Shown here: positions 32,795-41,329 of the stretch, piece after piece
How positions within the stretch are numbered: position 1 is the stretch's first letter
Layout: every line of letters starts with the position of its first letter
Assembly (NCBI GenBank): GCA_035574155.1
Contig: DATLZD010000021.1
Span: forward strand, 1-64,000
Length of the DNA stretch: 64,000 nt
Reading direction: 5' to 3'
Origin: HRBIN24 sp035574155
GTDB taxonomy: Bacteria > Chloroflexota > Dehalococcoidia > SM23-28-2 > HRBIN24
Made by a program: the position numbers and the translations under genes
The notes under the pieces: generated by a model
Database searches by the model: none
What the model was told of the DNA's origin: nothing
Seen by the model: the letters and a program-made list of their open reading frames with translations, nothing else

Positions 32795-34015
32795 ATGGCC
32801 CGCAACATCCAGATAATCGTCATCGACCCGGACCCTCACAGCCGTGAAGAGGTGCGGCGGATGCTGGCCCTGGGCGGCTTCGCCGTCCTGGGCTGCGCCG
32901 GCTACGGGACCGAGGCCTTCAGCCTCTGCCAGGAGACGCACCCCGACGTGGTCCTCATGTCCCTGACGGAGCCTGTGGGCCGCGCCTTCCAGACCTTGGA
33001 GGCTGTGACCCGGCTGCTGCCCGCCTCGGGCATGATCATCTACTCGCGCATCTCCGCCCACGAGGTGGTCCGACGGGCCATGCAGCTGGGCGCCCGCGAC
33101 TACCTGGTCCACCCCTTGAAGCAGGAGAAGTTGGCGGCGGCCATCGAGTCGGTGCGAAGGCTGTTGGAGGAGTCTCCCCGCATCATCCCGCCGGAGGTGA
33201 GCGAGCGGCCGCCGGTGCCCTTCGGCTCGGTGGTCACCATCTTTGGCCCCAAGGGTGGCGTGGGCAAGACCACGCTGGTGACCAACGTGGCCGTGGCCCT
33301 GGCCACCCAGGCCAAGGTCCCGGTGGCGGTGGTGGACCTGGACATCCGCTTCGGCGACGTGGCCACGTTCTTCGACCTGGCGGTGGAGCACAGCATCGTC
33401 GACCTGGGCACCCACGCCGGGCCGGTAGGGCTGGACACGGTGCGCCAATACATGTCACACCACTCGTCGGGGGTGGACGTGCTGCCAGCCCCCCGCTGGA
33501 AGGGGGAATGGTATACGCTGACGCCCGACCACGTGGCCAGCGCCCTTCATGCCCTGGCCAGGTCCTACGACTTCGTGCTGGTGGACACCCCCGGCGGCTA
33601 CAACGACCTCCTATCCCAGGCTCTGGAGATGTCCACCGTGGCCCTGCTGGTCACCACCCCCGACGTCCCTTCCGTAAAGGACGCCTTCATGGCCCTGGAG
33701 ATCCTGCGCTCCTGGTCCTACCCGGAGGAGAGGATCCAGGTCGTCCTGAACCACCCCAGCCCGGCCACCAAGGTCTCCCTGGCCGAGGTGAAGCGCGTCC
33801 TGGGCGAGCTGCCCCGCTGGCAGATCCCCTTCGACCGGGCCATGGCCAAGGCCGTCCAGGAAGGGCGGCCCCTGGTGATGGAGCGGCCGCGCTCGCGGGC
33901 CGCCAAGGCCCTCTCCCAGTTGGCCCACTTCCTGGCCGGCCAGGCACCCCGTGCCAGCGGCGGCCTCCTGTCGCGTCTGGTCCCTGGCCGGAGGATGAAG
34001 GCCGGCGCCAGGTGA
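32795..34015 (+). CDS. cpaE: CpaE/TadZ-like ATPase with degenerate receiver domain
   Basis: A 406-residue pilus localisation protein. Residues 1-118 are a receiver-like domain, and about 145-390 a ParA/MinD ATPase with deviant Walker A 'PKGGVGKTTLVTN' (Lys158) and 'VAVVDLDIRFGD'. In the receiver, the acidic pair is kept (Asp11, Asp13), but the phospho-acceptor Asp is Ser56 (VVLMSLTEP) and the conserved Lys is His105 (VHPL). It cannot be phosphorylated in the usual way and is probably a protein-interaction module, as in other TadZ proteins. Confidence 0.9.
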   Translation: MARNIQIIVIDPDPHSREEVRRMLALGGFAVLGCAGYGTEAFSLCQETHPDVVLMSLTEPVGRAFQTLEAVTRLLPASGMIIYSRISAHEVVRRAMQLGARDYLVHPLKQEKLAAAIESVRRLLEESPRIIPPEVSERPPVPFGSVVTIFGPKGGVGKTTLVTNVAVALATQAKVPVAVVDLDIRFGDVATFFDLAVEHSIVDLGTHAGPVGLDTVRQYMSHHSSGVDVLPAPRWKGEWYTLTPDHVASALHALARSYDFVLVDTPGGYNDLLSQALEMSTVALLVTTPDVPSVKDAFMALEILRSWSYPEERIQVVLNHPSPATKVSLAEVKRVLGELPRWQIPFDRAMAKAVQEGRPLVMERPRSRAAKALSQLAHFLAGQAPRASGGLLSRLVPGRRMKAGAR

Positions 34016-34022
34016 TGGTCCC

Positions 34023-35375
34023 ATGAGCTGGTGGGAGACGAAGCTCCCGCGACGGACGCCGGAGACGACCCCCCCACGGCCGCCGCGGACGGGCGGCCAT
34101 ATGAGCCCCACCCACGTCTACGAGGACGTGGCCCTGGAGCTGCACCGGCGCCTCCTGGACGAGCTGGACATGGCCCGTCTGGCCCGCATGCCGCCCAACG
34201 AGGCCGAGAAGGCCGTCGAGGAGGCAGCCGCCACCGTCCTGGACCGGGAGTTCCCCCACATCATCGGCGCCGCCCGCGATGCCGTCATCACGCGGCTCAA
34301 GGACGAGATGCTGGGCCTGGGGCCCCTGGAGCAGCTCATGCGCGACTCCAGCATCTCCGAGGTGATGGTCAACTCGCCCGACGAGGTCTACTACGAGCGG
34401 GAGGGCATCATCTACCGCAGCGACGTGCGCTTCCGCGACCACGAGCACATCATGCGCGTGGTCCGCCGCATCCTGACCCCCCTAGGAAGGCGGGTGGACG
34501 AGTCGTCGCCCATGGTGGACGCCCGCCTCCCCGATGGCTCCCGCGTCAACGTCATCATCCCCCCGCTGGCGCCCCGCAGCCCGGTGGTCACCATCCGCCG
34601 CTTTCGCAGCGACAAGATGACCATGGACGACCTGGTGCGGGCTGGCTCCCTCAGCCCGGAGCTGGCCCGCTTCCTGGCCGCCTGCGTGCAGGCACGGGTC
34701 AACATCCTGGTCTCAGGCGGCACCGGCACGGGCAAGACGACGCTCCTCAACGCCCTGTCGGCCTACATCCCGCCCAGCGAGCGCATCATCACCATCGAGG
34801 ACCCCATCGAGCTGAAGCTGCAGCAGCCCCACGTAGTCAGCCTGGAGGCCCGGCCCCCCAGCATCGAGGGGCGGGGCGAGGTGACCCAGCGCGACCTGTT
34901 GCGCAATGCCCTGCGCATGCGTCCCGACCGCATCATCATCGGCGAGGTGCGGGGACCCGAGGCCTTCGACATGCTCAACGCCATGAACACGGGCCACGAG
35001 GGGTCCCTCTCCACCGTCCATGCCAACTCCCCGCGCGACGCCTTGCACCGCCTGGAGAACATGGTGCTGATGGCCGTAGACCTGCCCGAGCGGGCCATCC
35101 GGGAGCAGATCGCCTCGGCCCTGGACATGATCATCCAGGTGGCCCGCTTCGTGGACGGGGTGCGCCGGGTCACCCACGTCACCGAGGTGCTGGGCCTGGA
35201 GGGCAACGTCATAACCCTGCAGGACATCTTCCGCTTCGTCCAGCGCGGGGTGGACAGCGAGGGGCGCGTCATCGGCGAGATAGTCCCCACCGGCATCCGC
35301 CCCAGCTTCGTGGACAAGTTCCGCCTGGCGGGCATCGAGCTGCCCAACGAGCTGTTCGTGTCGGGGGCATGGTGA
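34023..35375 (+). CDS. cpaF: CpaF/TadA secretion ATPase
   Basis: A 450-residue type II/IV secretion ATPase. Walker A is GGTGTGKTTLL with Lys238, followed by 'IITIEDPIELKLQQPHVV' (Asp box and Walker B region), 'RMRPDRIIIGEVRGPEAFDML' and 'NTGHEGSLSTVHANSPRDAL'. As the single ATPase of a Tad system it should power both pilus extension and retraction. It begins 7 nt after cpaE and ends 1 nt before tadB. Confidence 0.94.
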   Translation: MSWWETKLPRRTPETTPPRPPRTGGHMSPTHVYEDVALELHRRLLDELDMARLARMPPNEAEKAVEEAAATVLDREFPHIIGAARDAVITRLKDEMLGLGPLEQLMRDSSISEVMVNSPDEVYYEREGIIYRSDVRFRDHEHIMRVVRRILTPLGRRVDESSPMVDARLPDGSRVNVIIPPLAPRSPVVTIRRFRSDKMTMDDLVRAGSLSPELARFLAACVQARVNILVSGGTGTGKTTLLNALSAYIPPSERIITIEDPIELKLQQPHVVSLEARPPSIEGRGEVTQRDLLRNALRMRPDRIIIGEVRGPEAFDMLNAMNTGHEGSLSTVHANSPRDALHRLENMVLMAVDLPERAIREQIASALDMIIQVARFVDGVRRVTHVTEVLGLEGNVITLQDIFRFVQRGVDSEGRVIGEIVPTGIRPSFVDKFRLAGIELPNELFVSGAW

Positions 35376-35376
35376 G

Positions 35377-36330
35377 ATGCTGGAGGCCCTGGCAGCCCTC
35401 CTCGGCGGTCTGACCGTCTTCTGCGGTGCCCTGGGCGTTGCAGGCGCCCTCGCGGGGCCCGGTTCCTTGGAGCAGCGGGTGATCCGCCTACAGGAGGGCA
35501 CCCCTGACCAGGCCAAGGCCCGCCAGAGGCGGCGACAGCCGGTGCTGAAGGCCCGCCGCAGCGGGGGGATCATGGGCTGGTGGGGGCCCGAGTCGGCCAT
35601 GGCCCGCGAGCTGGAGCAGGCGGGCATCTCCCTGCGGCCCATCGAATACCTGGTGCTGCGGTTCGTGTTGGGGACGGTGCTGGCAATGATGCCTTTGCTG
35701 CTGGGGGCCCCTATCTTCGCCCTACCCCTGGCCTTCGTCGTCGGCTTCCAGTTGCCCCGGTTCCTGGTCCAGTCGCAGCGCCGCAAGCGCCAGGCCAAGA
35801 TCGAGGCCCAACTGCTGGAAGCGCTGCCCCTGCTGGCCAGCGGGCTGCGCGCCGGCTACGGCTTCCTGCAGGCGCTGGACTTCGTGGCCCGCCGCGTCGG
35901 CGACCCCCTCAGATGGGAACTGGGCCTGACCATCCAGGAGCTGCAGCTAGGGGCCGACTTCGAGGACGCCCTCACCGCCCTCAGCCGCCGCGTGGGCAGC
36001 GCCGACCTGGACCTGGTGGTGACAGCCCTGGTGCTGCAGCGCCAGGTGGGGGGCAACCTGGCCGAGCTGCTGGCCATGGTGGAACGCACCATGCGCGAGC
36101 GGGTGCGCCTGCGGGGCGAGATCAAGGCCCTGACTGGCCAGCAGCGCATGTCGGCCATGGTCATCGGTGCCCTGCCCTTCTTCTTGGGCGCCGTGCTGAT
36201 GCTGCTCAACCCGGACTATGTGGGGTTGCTGTTCACCCGACCGGCGGGCCTGGCCATGCTGGGGACGGGGCTGTGCATGGAGTTGCTGGGCCTTTATTTC
36301 CTGAGGCGCATTCTAGCTATTGAGGTGTGA
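35377..36330 (+). CDS. tadB: TadB-like pilus platform protein
   Basis: A 317-residue inner-membrane protein of the type II secretion F family, with hydrophobic segments near residues 5-25, 95-125 and two at the C terminus. 'LLEALPLLASGLRAGYGFLQAL' and 'LTGQQRMSAMVIGALPFFLG' are typical of TadB. It forms the assembly platform with TadC. Its stop overlaps the GTG of tadC. Confidence 0.92.
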   Translation: MLEALAALLGGLTVFCGALGVAGALAGPGSLEQRVIRLQEGTPDQAKARQRRRQPVLKARRSGGIMGWWGPESAMARELEQAGISLRPIEYLVLRFVLGTVLAMMPLLLGAPIFALPLAFVVGFQLPRFLVQSQRRKRQAKIEAQLLEALPLLASGLRAGYGFLQALDFVARRVGDPLRWELGLTIQELQLGADFEDALTALSRRVGSADLDLVVTALVLQRQVGGNLAELLAMVERTMRERVRLRGEIKALTGQQRMSAMVIGALPFFLGAVLMLLNPDYVGLLFTRPAGLAMLGTGLCMELLGLYFLRRILAIEV

Positions 36331-37241
36331 GGGCAGTGCTGGCCTTGGCCTCCCTTACCACCGGCCTCTTCGTAGCCTTGCTGACGCTGGCCCTGCTGGG
36401 CAGCGGGCGCCGCGACTTGCTGAGCAGGGTCCAGGGCTATGCCCCCCAACGGCGCCCAGACAAGGGCGGCGACAAGGTCCCGGGCCTCGGAGAGAGGGTG
36501 GTTAGGCCCATGGTGCGCTGGGCGGAGCGCAGCGTGTCCCGTCTGATGCCCGCCAACGTCACCGCCGACGTAGAGAAGTCCCTTATGGTGGCCGGGGCCC
36601 GCATGTCGGCCCCGGCCTTCCTCGCTACCTGGGTCCTGTGCATATTCGCGCCGGCGGTCCTGGTGGGAGGCCTCACGGTGGTCATGGGCCTCCCCCTGGG
36701 CCTGGCCGTCATGGGCAGCCTGGTGCTCATGCTAGCCGGCTTCTGTGCCCCCCTCTTCTGGCTGCGGAGCATGACCCGCCAGCGGCAGCGCCGCATCCTC
36801 CGTGCCCTGCCCGACACCCTGGACCTCATCGCCGTGAGTGTCGAGGCCGGCCTGGGCCTCGAGGCGGCCCTGGCACGGGTGGCCGACAAGCTCAAGGGCC
36901 CCCTCAGCGACGAGATCTCCCGCACCCTGCGGGAGATCGCCATGGGCCGCGACCGCCACGAGGCGCTGACGGACCTGGGCGAGCGGACAGGTGTGGACGA
37001 CCTGCGCACCTTCGTGCTGGCCATCGTCCAGGCCGAGCAGCTGGGGGTCGGGATCGCTCAGACCCTGAAGACCCAGTCGGACTTCCTGCGCATGAGGCGC
37101 CGCCAGCAGGCGGAGCTGGCCGCCCAGCAGGCGCCGGTGAAGATGGTCTTCCCCCTCGTCTTCCTCATCTTTCCGGCCATGATGATGGTCATTCTGGGGC
37201 CGGCGGCTATCAACCTCTTCGAGACCTTCTCCAACCGCTAG
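36327..37241 (+). CDS. tadC: TadC-like pilus platform protein
   Basis: A 304-residue paralogue of TadB. 'RALPDTLDLIAVSVEAGLGLEAALARV' and the C-terminal 'KMVFPLVFLIFPAMMMVILGPA' are characteristic. It starts at GTG in a GTGA overlap with tadB. It is the last gene of the Tad operon; no TadV/CpaA prepilin peptidase follows. Confidence 0.92.
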   Translation: MRAVLALASLTTGLFVALLTLALLGSGRRDLLSRVQGYAPQRRPDKGGDKVPGLGERVVRPMVRWAERSVSRLMPANVTADVEKSLMVAGARMSAPAFLATWVLCIFAPAVLVGGLTVVMGLPLGLAVMGSLVLMLAGFCAPLFWLRSMTRQRQRRILRALPDTLDLIAVSVEAGLGLEAALARVADKLKGPLSDEISRTLREIAMGRDRHEALTDLGERTGVDDLRTFVLAIVQAEQLGVGIAQTLKTQSDFLRMRRRQQAELAAQQAPVKMVFPLVFLIFPAMMMVILGPAAINLFETFSNR

Positions 37242-37260
37242 TGGTGCGACCGCAGGGAAG

Positions 37261-37290
37261 CTGACAGCACCGCCGTCAACGGGCTAGAAT
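37261..37290 (+). promoter_or_regulatory. promoter of F420-type oxidoreductase gene (CTGACA-18-TAGAAT)
   Basis: CTGACA (37261-37266) and TAGAAT (37285-37290) are 18 bp apart, leaving a leader of about 20 nt before GTG 37319. The -10 matches that at 19151. Confidence 0.5.
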
Positions 37291-37318
37291 GCTGCCAGAA
37301 CGGCCTGGGAGGGAGACC

Positions 37319-38161
37319 GTGAAGTTCGGACTGTTCATGTTCACCACCGACTACTCCATGTCGCCCATCGAGCTAGCGCGGGCGGCCGAGGAGCGTGGCT
37401 TCGAGTCCCTGTTCGTGCCCGAACACACCCACATCCCCACCAGCCGCCGTTCGCCCTGGCCGGGGGGAGCGGAGCTGCCTCAGGAATACTACCACCTGCT
37501 GGACCCGTTCGTGGCGCTGGCCAGCGCCGCCGCCGTCACCAGCAGGCTGCTGGTGGGCACCGCCATCTGCCTAGTGCCCCAGCACCATCCCATAACCCTG
37601 GCCAAGCAGGTGGCCAGCCTGGACCACGTCTCCGGGGGCCGCTTCATCTTCGGCATCGGTGCCGGCTGGAACGAGGAGGAGATGCAGCACCACGGTGTGG
37701 ACCCGTCCACCCGCTGGCAGGTGATGCGGGAGTCGGTGCTGGCCATGAAGGCCATCTGGACACAGGACGAGGCCCAGTTCCACGGTCGCTTCGTGGACTT
37801 CGAGCCGCTATGGTCGTGGCCGAAGCCCGTGCAGAAACCCCACCCGCCCATCTACGTGGGAGGCCATGGCCGTCGGGTGCTGGAACGGGCGGTGGAATAC
37901 GGCGACGGCTGGATGCCCATCTACGCCCGCGAGCGCGACCTCGCCTCCCGCATCCAGGAGCTGCAGCGGTTGGCGGCCGAGAAGGGCCGCGGCCCCGTCC
38001 CCGTCACGGTGCTGGGCGTGCCGCCCCGGCCCGAGGTGCTGGAGGAGTGCGCCCGCCTCGGGGTGGAGCGCTGCCTGTTCTGGCTGCACCCCGCCCCGGC
38101 CCAGGAGACGCTGCCCTACCTTGACCAGCTGGCCTCCCTGGCACGGGAGTTCGCCGCCTAA
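37319..38161 (+). CDS. LLM class F420-dependent oxidoreductase
   Basis: A 280-residue luciferase-like oxidoreductase. 'ERGFESLFVPEHTHIPTSR', 'ASLDHVSGGRFIFGIGAGWN' and 'KPVQKPHPPIYVGGHG' are hallmarks of the probable F420-dependent subgroup. The GTG at 37319 has GGGAGGGAGA upstream and is better than the ATG at 37289, which overlaps the -10. The substrate is unknown. It is convergent with the next lipase-like gene. Confidence 0.88.
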   Translation: MKFGLFMFTTDYSMSPIELARAAEERGFESLFVPEHTHIPTSRRSPWPGGAELPQEYYHLLDPFVALASAAAVTSRLLVGTAICLVPQHHPITLAKQVASLDHVSGGRFIFGIGAGWNEEEMQHHGVDPSTRWQVMRESVLAMKAIWTQDEAQFHGRFVDFEPLWSWPKPVQKPHPPIYVGGHGRRVLERAVEYGDGWMPIYARERDLASRIQELQRLAAEKGRGPVPVTVLGVPPRPEVLEECARLGVERCLFWLHPAPAQETLPYLDQLASLAREFAA

Positions 38162-38169
38162 GGCGGCAA

Positions 38170-39126
38170 CTAGGCCGCCGCCGGCTGGCCGCCCAGGGCA
38201 CCGGTGAGGACGCCCCTGATGGTGGCCCCTAGGGCGAGAAGGGCCTGCCTGCCCGCCGGCAGCACGTGCTCCAGGGTGACGAACCCGTGGATCTGGCCCA
38301 GATAGCGCACGCAGGTGGTGGGCACACCGGCCTCCATCAGCCGCTGGGCATAGGCCTCGCCCTCGTCCCGCAGGGGGTCGTACTCGGCGGTGATGACGGT
38401 TGCCGAGGGCAGGCCCGTGAGGTCTGGCGCCCGCAGGGGGGAGGCCAGCGGGCTCTGCCCGTCGGCATCGCTGTTGAGGTAGTGGCGCCAGAACCATTCC
38501 ATGGCGTCGCGGGTCAGGAGGTAGCCCTCGGCGTTCTCGCGGTAGGACGGCCGGTCGAAGCTGTAATCGGTGACGGGGTAAATGAGGGCCTGGTGGGCCA
38601 GCCGGGGCCCACCCCGCTCCTTGGCCAGCAGCGCCACCACCGCCGCCAGGTTACCGCCGGCGCTGTCGCCTGCCACCACCAGCCGTGACGGATCAACGCC
38701 GAAGGCGGCGGCGTTCTCGGCCGCCCAGACAGCGGCAGCGTAGCAGTCCTCCACCGCCGCCGGGAACTTATGTTCCGGCGCCAAACGGTAGTCCACCGAC
38801 ATGACGATGCAGTCGGAGGCGTTAGCCAGCTGGCGGCAGGTGCCGTCGTGGGTCTCCAGGTCGCATATGACCCAGCCGCCGCCGTGGTAATAGACCACCA
38901 GCCCCACCTTCTGACCGCTGATGGGCCAGTAGATGCGCACAGGGATGTCGCCGGCGGGGCCGGGAATGGTGCGGTCCTCCACCTTGGCCACCGGGTACTT
39001 GGGGGCCGTCCCCGCCAGCCCAGTCATGGACTGGCGGGCCTGCTCCACCGTCATCTGGTTGAAGGGCGGGACCCCCGCCTGGGCCATCTGCTGCAGGAGG
39101 GCCGCCGCGCCCGGGTCTAGAGCCAT
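38170..39126 (-). CDS. alpha/beta hydrolase, hormone-sensitive lipase (HSL) family
   Basis: A 318-residue esterase of family IV/HSL. The oxyanion motif HGGGW is at residues 81-85 and Ser155 is in GDSAGG. 'YDPLRDEGEAYAQRL' holds the Asp and 'GQIHGFVTLEHV' the His. These enzymes cleave short-chain carboxylic esters. It follows another hydrolase gene by 21 nt on the same strand and is probably cotranscribed. Confidence 0.92.
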   Translation of the reverse strand: MALDPGAAALLQQMAQAGVPPFNQMTVEQARQSMTGLAGTAPKYPVAKVEDRTIPGPAGDIPVRIYWPISGQKVGLVVYYHGGGWVICDLETHDGTCRQLANASDCIVMSVDYRLAPEHKFPAAVEDCYAAAVWAAENAAAFGVDPSRLVVAGDSAGGNLAAVVALLAKERGGPRLAHQALIYPVTDYSFDRPSYRENAEGYLLTRDAMEWFWRHYLNSDADGQSPLASPLRAPDLTGLPSATVITAEYDPLRDEGEAYAQRLMEAGVPTTCVRYLGQIHGFVTLEHVLPAGRQALLALGATIRGVLTGALGGQPAAA

Positions 39127-39147
39127 GACCTACCTCCCCGGTCTGTG

Positions 39148-39960
39148 CTAGCCGCGCAGGAACTCCAGGACGGCCGGCAACACCTGGTCCAGCCTCTCCA
39201 GCTGGGGGACGTGTCCGGCGCCGTCCACCACCATGGTGCGGGCGCCCTGGATGTAGGCGGCGAAGTCCTGGGCGTAGTCCACGGGCACCACCGCGTCATC
39301 GCGGCCCCACACCAGCAGGGTGGGCACCCGCACGCGGTGCAGCCGCTTCTTGAGGCCCTTGTCGGGTATGGGCCAGACGAACTTGCCCGAGCAGCCCAGC
39401 GCCCATATCAGCTTGGCCTGGGCCATCTGCAGCTCCTCCTGGTCCTGGGGCATGGCCAAGAGCCTCTGCACAGGAGGCGCCGACAGGTCGCGGAACATGA
39501 GACGGGGCATGTCCTGGATGGGCACGGCCATCCAGTTGGTCACGGGCCGCTCCTGTCGCCAGAGCCCGATGGGCGAGATGAGGACCAGCCTGCTGAAGCG
39601 CTCGGGCCAGTGGGCCGCCACCTCGGCCGCCAGCATGCCGCCGAAGCTGTGACCTACCAGGGGGGCGCCCCTCAGGCCCAAGGCGTCCAGGACATCGCCC
39701 ATAATGAGGACCAGGTCCCAGAGTCCGTCCACCTGGTAGATGTCGTGGGGGTCGGCATCGCCCGTGCCCGGCAGCTCGGGCGCATATACCGTGAAGTGGC
39801 GGGCCAGCCCGTCCAGGAAATCGTCCCAGCGCAGCCCCGCGGCAGCGTGGAAATAGACCAAGGGAGGCCCCTCACCGGCCGACTTGACGCTCACCTTGAC
39901 CCGCCCCTGCCACACCTCCAGCATGGTGCCGCGCGGGCCGCTAGCCACGTTCCCTGCCAT
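39148..39960 (-). CDS. alpha/beta-fold hydrolase
   Basis: A 270-residue hydrolase. The nucleophile Ser is in VGHSFGG, the acid in WGRDDAV and the base in GAGHVPQLERLD. The oxyanion segment reads 'VYFHAAAGLRWDDF' instead of the common HGxxG, an unusual variant. The ATG at 39960 has AGAGGAG upstream; a TTG at 39978 is possible but contains that ribosome site. It is 42 nt downstream of the LLM oxidoreductase and upstream of the HSL esterase, suggesting a three-gene operon. Confidence 0.86.
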   Translation of the reverse strand: MAGNVASGPRGTMLEVWQGRVKVSVKSAGEGPPLVYFHAAAGLRWDDFLDGLARHFTVYAPELPGTGDADPHDIYQVDGLWDLVLIMGDVLDALGLRGAPLVGHSFGGMLAAEVAAHWPERFSRLVLISPIGLWRQERPVTNWMAVPIQDMPRLMFRDLSAPPVQRLLAMPQDQEELQMAQAKLIWALGCSGKFVWPIPDKGLKKRLHRVRVPTLLVWGRDDAVVPVDYAQDFAAYIQGARTMVVDGAGHVPQLERLDQVLPAVLEFLRG

Positions 39961-40002
39961 GTCTCCTCTCCCAAGCAAGGTGGTGGAACGGGGTGACGGG
40001 GC

Positions 40003-41241
40003 CTACTGGCCAGCCGGCTGAGGCTCACGGGGCGCCCGCAGCCGTTCGGGCCACCAGTGGTTCTCCCACCCCTCGTCGTCCCAGATGTCCCGCAGGTGGG
40101 GCATCACCTCTCGGGCGAACAGGTCAATGTTCTTGAGCGTCAGCTCGTGGGGCATGGACCCGATGTGGAGCAGCACCATCAGGTTGCCCACCCGCAGGCG
40201 CTTGATGACCTCCCGCAGCCGGTCCCGCACCGTCGCCGGGCCACCAGCGATGACCGCCCCCGACTCCACGATGTCGCGGAAGCTGGCGCCGGCCAGGCTG
40301 CGGGACACTCCGTAGGCACCCCGCTTCACCATGGCCAGCAGGCTTTCCCAGTCGTAGTGGCCCGGCGGGAACAGGAACTCGGGCGCGAAGTGGAGGCACC
40401 TGGTGTAGAAGTATTCCACGTGCTTGGCATAGTCCTGCTCGGCGCGGGCATCCGTCTCGGACACCGCCACCAGCTGCAGGAAGCCGAGGCGGTAGGGGTT
40501 CATGTCCTTCCCCTTCTCCTGGACCCGGTGCCAGTAGCCGTCCACCATGGCCTGGGCCGCCACCGCGCCGTAGTAGCCGAGGTTGCAATAGCAGTAGTCA
40601 TGGTCGATGGCGAAGTCCCAGGTGGTTATGCTGCCCACGCCGGGCACCCAAATGGGGGGATGCGGCTGCTGAATGGGACGCGGCCAGGGGTTCACCATCG
40701 GCAGCTGGTAATACTTGCCGTTCCAGGCGAAGATCTCCCGGCTGGTCCAGGCCTTGACGATGAGGTCGTGGGCCTCACGGTAACGCTCCCGCTGCTCCAT
40801 GGGCGGGATCCCGTAGCAGAAGTTGACGTCCATGGGGGACCCCAGCGGCATGCCCGCCACCAGCCGACCGCCACTGATGCAGTCCAGCATGGCATATTCT
40901 TCCGCCACCCGAATCGGCGGGTTGGTGGTGGGCAGGGTAGATCCCATCTGCACGATGGCCACGTCCAGGCCGTTGGTGGCCTTGGCCAGGGCAGCCCCCA
41001 TCAGGTTAGGGCTGGGCATGAAGCCATAGGCGTTCTGGTGGTGCTCGTTGGTGCAGATGCCGTCCAACCCGACCTTGGCGGCGTAGGTCAGCTCGTCCAG
41101 CGTCCAGTTATAGAACTGGCCGATCCGCTCGGGGTCGGCCAGCTCCCACCAGGGCGGGTCCACCCACACCGAGTGATAGCGCTTCTCGAAGTCCTCCGGC
41201 AGCTCCCTATGGGGCATCAGGTGGAACATCGATATCTTCAT
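40003..41241 (-). CDS. LLM class flavin-dependent oxidoreductase
   Basis: A 412-residue luciferase-like protein, longer than the other two in the window. 'GLDGICTNEHHQNAYG' carries the HH pair of alkanal-monooxygenase-like members. 'DCISGGRLVAGMPLG' and 'VIAGGPATVRDRLREVI' complete the signature. The ATG at 41241 has GGGGGGA at a good distance. The two hydrolases downstream suggest a monooxygenase-then-esterase route (as in Baeyer-Villiger type degradation), which is inference. Confidence 0.88.
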   Translation of the reverse strand: MKISMFHLMPHRELPEDFEKRYHSVWVDPPWWELADPERIGQFYNWTLDELTYAAKVGLDGICTNEHHQNAYGFMPSPNLMGAALAKATNGLDVAIVQMGSTLPTTNPPIRVAEEYAMLDCISGGRLVAGMPLGSPMDVNFCYGIPPMEQRERYREAHDLIVKAWTSREIFAWNGKYYQLPMVNPWPRPIQQPHPPIWVPGVGSITTWDFAIDHDYCYCNLGYYGAVAAQAMVDGYWHRVQEKGKDMNPYRLGFLQLVAVSETDARAEQDYAKHVEYFYTRCLHFAPEFLFPPGHYDWESLLAMVKRGAYGVSRSLAGASFRDIVESGAVIAGGPATVRDRLREVIKRLRVGNLMVLLHIGSMPHELTLKNIDLFAREVMPHLRDIWDDEGWENHWWPERLRAPREPQPAGQ

Positions 41242-41329
41242 AGCCCACATTCCCCCCGTTTCGTTGCCTCGGCGTCAAGATACTAGCCCAGGGCGGTTGA
41301 CGTGTCAACCACCCTCAACTGGCCGCTCG

